NCBI RefSeq assembly: GCF_005280255.1
Contig: NZ_CP040018.1
Location: 4,774,001-4,838,000, forward strand
Direction: 5' to 3'
DNA length: 64,000 bases
Origin: Arthrobacter sp. 24S4-2
GTDB lineage: Bacteria > Actinomycetota > Actinomycetes > Actinomycetales > Micrococcaceae
Shown here piece by piece: positions 61,433-64,000 of this stretch (positions are counted from its first letter, which is position 1; each line of letters begins with the position of its first letter). Below the pieces are notes generated by a model. The model was not told the origin of the DNA. It saw only the letters and a list, made by a program, of their open reading frames with translations, and ran no database searches. A program made the translations under genes and the position numbers.

Positions 61433-61731
61433 GAATTGCTCCCGGGAAAGTAGTCGAGGTGCGAACGGGATTGATGCACCGGAAAGCCTCGGAGTGGGTT
61501 GGGGACCAGTCCGGTAAACCCAACCGTTGTGATGAAAGTAACATCAAAACGCTCTTTTGATCTTTAAAAACATCCCTAGATGCATATATTGCACGAATAT
61601 TAAGTGGCAACGGTACAAACGGCGTCATCCTTGGTCACTTTGCGCAGTCCTTTGGGCGGAATCACATGGCGGGACGGGCACGGACCGGCCTGAGCATGGA
61701 ACCACCAGCAATCCCGAGAGAAGGACACGGC
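61433..61731. other. A/T-rich divergent region with an inverted repeat
   Basis: These 299 bases separate the permease and the homoserine dehydrogenase-like gene. About 61520-61610 is unusually A/T-rich. ATCAAAA-CGCTC-TTTTGAT (61543-61561) is a perfect 7-bp inverted repeat and a candidate operator for both promoters; ATATT-GCACG-AATAT (61586-61600) is a weaker one. Confidence 0.45.
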
Positions 61732-62844
61732 ATGACCACCTACGACCTTGCACTTATTGGCTTCGGCGGAGTGAACCGCAGCCTGGCCGAACTGATCGCC
61801 GCCCGCGGCGAAGCCCTCCGCGCCGAGCTGGGCTTCGGCCTGCGTGTAGTTGCCATCACCGATCTGCGCCTCGGTTCCCTGGTGGACGCGGACGGCATTG
61901 ATCTGTCCATGGCCCTGGCGCTGGGCAGCGACGGCGAGACCTTTGCCCAGCACGGCGGTTCCGAGGAGCCGGACAACGAGGCGGTGATCCGCAACTGCAC
62001 AGCGGACATCATCTGTGAGGCCACTTTCACCAATCCCGACGACGGCGAGCCCGCGGTTTCGCACGTCCGCTGGACCCTGGAATCGGGCAAGAGCGTCTGC
62101 ACCACCAACAAGGGACCCGTGGCACTACGGGGCCGGGAACTGGCAGCCCTGGCGGAACAGCAGGGAGTCCGCTTCGAGTTTGAGGGTGCCGTCATGAGCG
62201 GCACTCCGGTGATCCGGCTTGCCAAGCAGATGTTCAGCGGGCTGACACTCAACGGCTTCGAAGGGATCATGAACGGCACCAGCAACTACGTTCTGGGGCG
62301 CATGGAAGCCGGCCTTGACCTTGGCGAGGCGGTCCGGGAGGCCCAGGATCTGGGTTACGCCGAGGCGAATCCTGCCGCGGACCTTGAGGGTTTTGACGTG
62401 CAACTGAAGGTGTTGATCCTCGCCAACGAGCTGCTCGGCGGGAACCTGCAGCTGAAGGACATCCGGCGGGAGGGCATCTCCGCAGTAACCCCGGAGGATA
62501 TCCGGGCAGCCGCTTCAGCCGGCCGGCGCTGGAAGCTGATCGGATCCGCCAGGCGGACTCCCGACGGCGGCATCGCGGCGAGCGTTGCACCGCGGGCCAT
62601 CGATTTGGAGCACAGCCTTGCCGGCATCTCGGGCGCCACGAACGCAGTTTCGTTCGAAACTGACCTGCTGGGCCCTGTGACGGTCTCCGGCCCGGGCGCC
62701 GGACGCATCGAGACGGCCTACGCACTGCTCTCCGACATCATCGCCATCCACCAGGCGGCGGAAGGCCGCGGCGCCGCCGGCTCCCCTGCCGCCGCCGGCT
62801 CTGTTGAGGCTGCCAAGGAAGAAGGAGGCCTGGCTCGTGTCTGA
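61732..62844 (+). CDS. Homoserine dehydrogenase-like protein
   Basis: The 370-residue NAD(P)-dependent enzyme has LALIGFGGVNRSLAELIA as nucleotide site and the homoserine dehydrogenase signature spread over MNGTSNYVLGRMEAG, AQDLGYAEANPAADLEGFDVQLK and TNKGPVALRG. It lacks the C-terminal ACT domain of the biosynthetic enzyme. The ATG at 61732 has GAGAAGGAC upstream. It overlaps an aldehyde dehydrogenase by 8 bp and is divergent from an amino acid permease, so a catabolic role (homoserine or a related hydroxy acid to semialdehyde) is likely. Confidence 0.9.
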   Translation: MTTYDLALIGFGGVNRSLAELIAARGEALRAELGFGLRVVAITDLRLGSLVDADGIDLSMALALGSDGETFAQHGGSEEPDNEAVIRNCTADIICEATFTNPDDGEPAVSHVRWTLESGKSVCTTNKGPVALRGRELAALAEQQGVRFEFEGAVMSGTPVIRLAKQMFSGLTLNGFEGIMNGTSNYVLGRMEAGLDLGEAVREAQDLGYAEANPAADLEGFDVQLKVLILANELLGGNLQLKDIRREGISAVTPEDIRAAASAGRRWKLIGSARRTPDGGIAASVAPRAIDLEHSLAGISGATNAVSFETDLLGPVTVSGPGAGRIETAYALLSDIIAIHQAAEGRGAAGSPAAAGSVEAAKEEGGLARV

Positions 62845-64000
62845 TACCACCGTTCTGCAGGATGTCCGGGTTCCCCAGCTCCACGAGGTGGCCAGTCCCT
62901 ACGATGGCAGGGTTGTCGGAGCCGTCCCCACCACCGACGTCGACGCAGTTGTTGCACTTATGGCCACGGCGCGCTCTGGCGCCGTGGCGGCAAAGTCCCT
63001 GTCCCGCCATGCACGCGCCGCCATCCTGTCCACAGCGGCGGAGGACATTGAGCGCAGACGCGAGGTGTTCGCCCGGACCATCGTGGCGGAGGCCGGGAAA
63101 ACCATCCGCCAGGCGCGCAAGGAGGTGGATCGGGCCATCAACACCCTCCGGCTGTCCGCGGAGGAGGCCAAGCGCGGTGCCGGCGAGGTCATCCCCTTCG
63201 ACTCCTATGCCGGATCGGAGGACCGGACCGGCTGGTTCACGCGGGAGCCGCTCGGGATCATTGCGGCCATCACGCCGTTCAACGATCCCCTTAACCTGGT
63301 GGCCCACAAGGTGGGTCCGGCGATCGCAGGGGGCAACGCCGTCGTGCTCAAGCCGTCAGCCCTCACGCCGCTGTCCGCCCAGCTGCTGGCCGACTCCCTG
63401 TACGACGCCGGCCTTCCGACGGAGGTCCTCACGGTGGTCCACGGCGGGAGGGACGTCGCGGCGGCCATCATCGCGACCCGGGACGTCCGGATGGTTTCCT
63501 TTACCGGCGGCTTCGCGACCGGTGAGGCAATCGCCCGTGCGGCCGGGCTGAAGAAACTCGCCATGGACCTGGGCGGCAACGCGCCGGTGATCGTCCTGGA
63601 CGATGCGGACGTGGACCAGGCGGTGGCATCATGTGTATCCGGGGCGTTCTGGGCCGCGGGCCAGAACTGTGTGGGGGTGCAGCGGATTCTGGTCCACCAC
63701 TCCGTCTACAGCGAATTCCGCCGGAAGTTCGTGGCGGCCACTACTGCACTGGTCACCGGCGATCCCGCCGGGGAACGGACCGACGTTGGCCCCATGATTA
63801 CCCCCGGCGCGGTCAGGGAGGTCCAGCATAAGATCGGCGAGGCCATCAGCGCCGGTGCCACGGTCCTGGCAGGCAACCAGGCCGAGGGGAATGTCCTGCT
63901 CCCGACGGTCCTGGAGTCAGTTCCGGAGGATTGCCGCCTCTGGCTGGAGGAAGTCTTCGGACCGGTAGTCATGCTCAAGGTGTTCAGTTCCTACGACGAA
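62837..64000 (+). CDS. Aldehyde dehydrogenase, 3'-truncated by window edge
   Basis: The frame starts at GTG 62837, with GGAGG eight bases upstream and an 8-bp overlap with the preceding gene, and is open at 64000 (388 residues). The catalytic Cys is in WAAGQNCVGVQR, the general base region in LAMDLGGNAPVIVLD, the oxyanion Asn in TPFNDPLNL and the cofactor loop in FTGGFATGEAI. About 80 residues are missing. Coupling to the homoserine dehydrogenase-like protein suggests it oxidises that enzyme's semialdehyde product, for example aspartate semialdehyde to aspartate. Confidence 0.92.
   Translation, partial: MSDTTVLQDVRVPQLHEVASPYDGRVVGAVPTTDVDAVVALMATARSGAVAAKSLSRHARAAILSTAAEDIERRREVFARTIVAEAGKTIRQARKEVDRAINTLRLSAEEAKRGAGEVIPFDSYAGSEDRTGWFTREPLGIIAAITPFNDPLNLVAHKVGPAIAGGNAVVLKPSALTPLSAQLLADSLYDAGLPTEVLTVVHGGRDVAAAIIATRDVRMVSFTGGFATGEAIARAAGLKKLAMDLGGNAPVIVLDDADVDQAVASCVSGAFWAAGQNCVGVQRILVHHSVYSEFRRKFVAATTALVTGDPAGERTDVGPMITPGAVREVQHKIGEAISAGATVLAGNQAEGNVLLPTVLESVPEDCRLWLEEVFGPVVMLKVFSSYDE

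Noticed and set aside
1..64000. Mobile island or prophage
   Set aside because: No integrase, transposase, phage structural gene, tRNA-flanking repeat or clear base-composition break was seen; the only A/T-rich stretches are promoter regions.

Overview
The window is high-GC DNA with Shine-Dalgarno-led genes and GTG/TTG starts. It is most likely a chromosomal segment of an Arthrobacter-type actinobacterium (Arthrobacter, Pseudarthrobacter or Paenarthrobacter). The copper amine oxidase has its cofactor tyrosine, catalytic base and copper ligands at the same residue numbers as the Arthrobacter globiformis phenylethylamine oxidase. The extradiol dioxygenase likewise matches the homoprotocatechuate 2,3-dioxygenases of Arthrobacter and Brevibacterium. 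I see no rRNA, tRNA, CRISPR array, insertion sequence or prophage. The assignment to a genus is inference.

Layout. 0-12 kb is aromatic amine uptake and oxidation: an IclR regulator, an MHS-family transporter, a copper amine oxidase with a divergent TetR and an AraC/FeaR-like regulator, glutamate dehydrogenase, an AmiS/UreI-type channel, an APC permease and an aldehyde dehydrogenase. 12-17 kb is the N-acetylglucosamine regulon: nagE-nagA-nagB on one strand, EIIB-EIIA-GntR on the other, with a perfect 16-bp dre-type operator between them. 17-18 kb is prephenate dehydratase. 18-29.7 kb is a complete homoprotocatechuate meta-cleavage operon (hpaG-like fusion, gntR, hpaE, hpaD, hpaH, hpaI, gabD, MHS transporter) divergent from a single-component flavoprotein monooxygenase. 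Together with the amine oxidase and aldehyde dehydrogenase, these genes could take tyramine or dopamine to pyruvate and succinate.

29.8-38 kb is housekeeping and small unknown genes: a bifunctional penicillin-binding protein interrupted by two 1-base shifts, an ammonium transporter behind GlnR-like boxes, and DUF1540, DUF6221, DUF1992, lipoprotein, F420-reductase-like and truncated FMN-reductase genes. 38.3-42.1 kb is an uncharacterised module (DUF2848, MHS transporter, GntR, nitrilase-family hydrolase) carrying the same TGTATACA operator at two promoters. 42.2-53.2 kb handles acidic amino acids and amides: GntR, aspartase, dicarboxylate symporter, a small winged-helix protein, then PucR-glutaminase-permease, a tiny Cys-rich reading frame and a ThDP enzyme. 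53-64 kb holds a DUF2306 membrane protein, an ArsR-SRPBCC pair, a flavin monooxygenase, a cyclase-family hydrolase, two convergent IclR regulators, an APC permease, and a homoserine dehydrogenase-like protein overlapping an aldehyde dehydrogenase that runs off the right edge.

Three patterns cut across genes. Four single-base losses, three in or beside G/C runs and one where a doubled C has become single, break three otherwise conserved reading frames and look like sequence errors. One GACGACGGCGGG hairpin terminator type recurs five times. Exact 15-bp-period tandem duplications occur at nine unrelated loci, mostly adding pentapeptides at protein ends or linkers.
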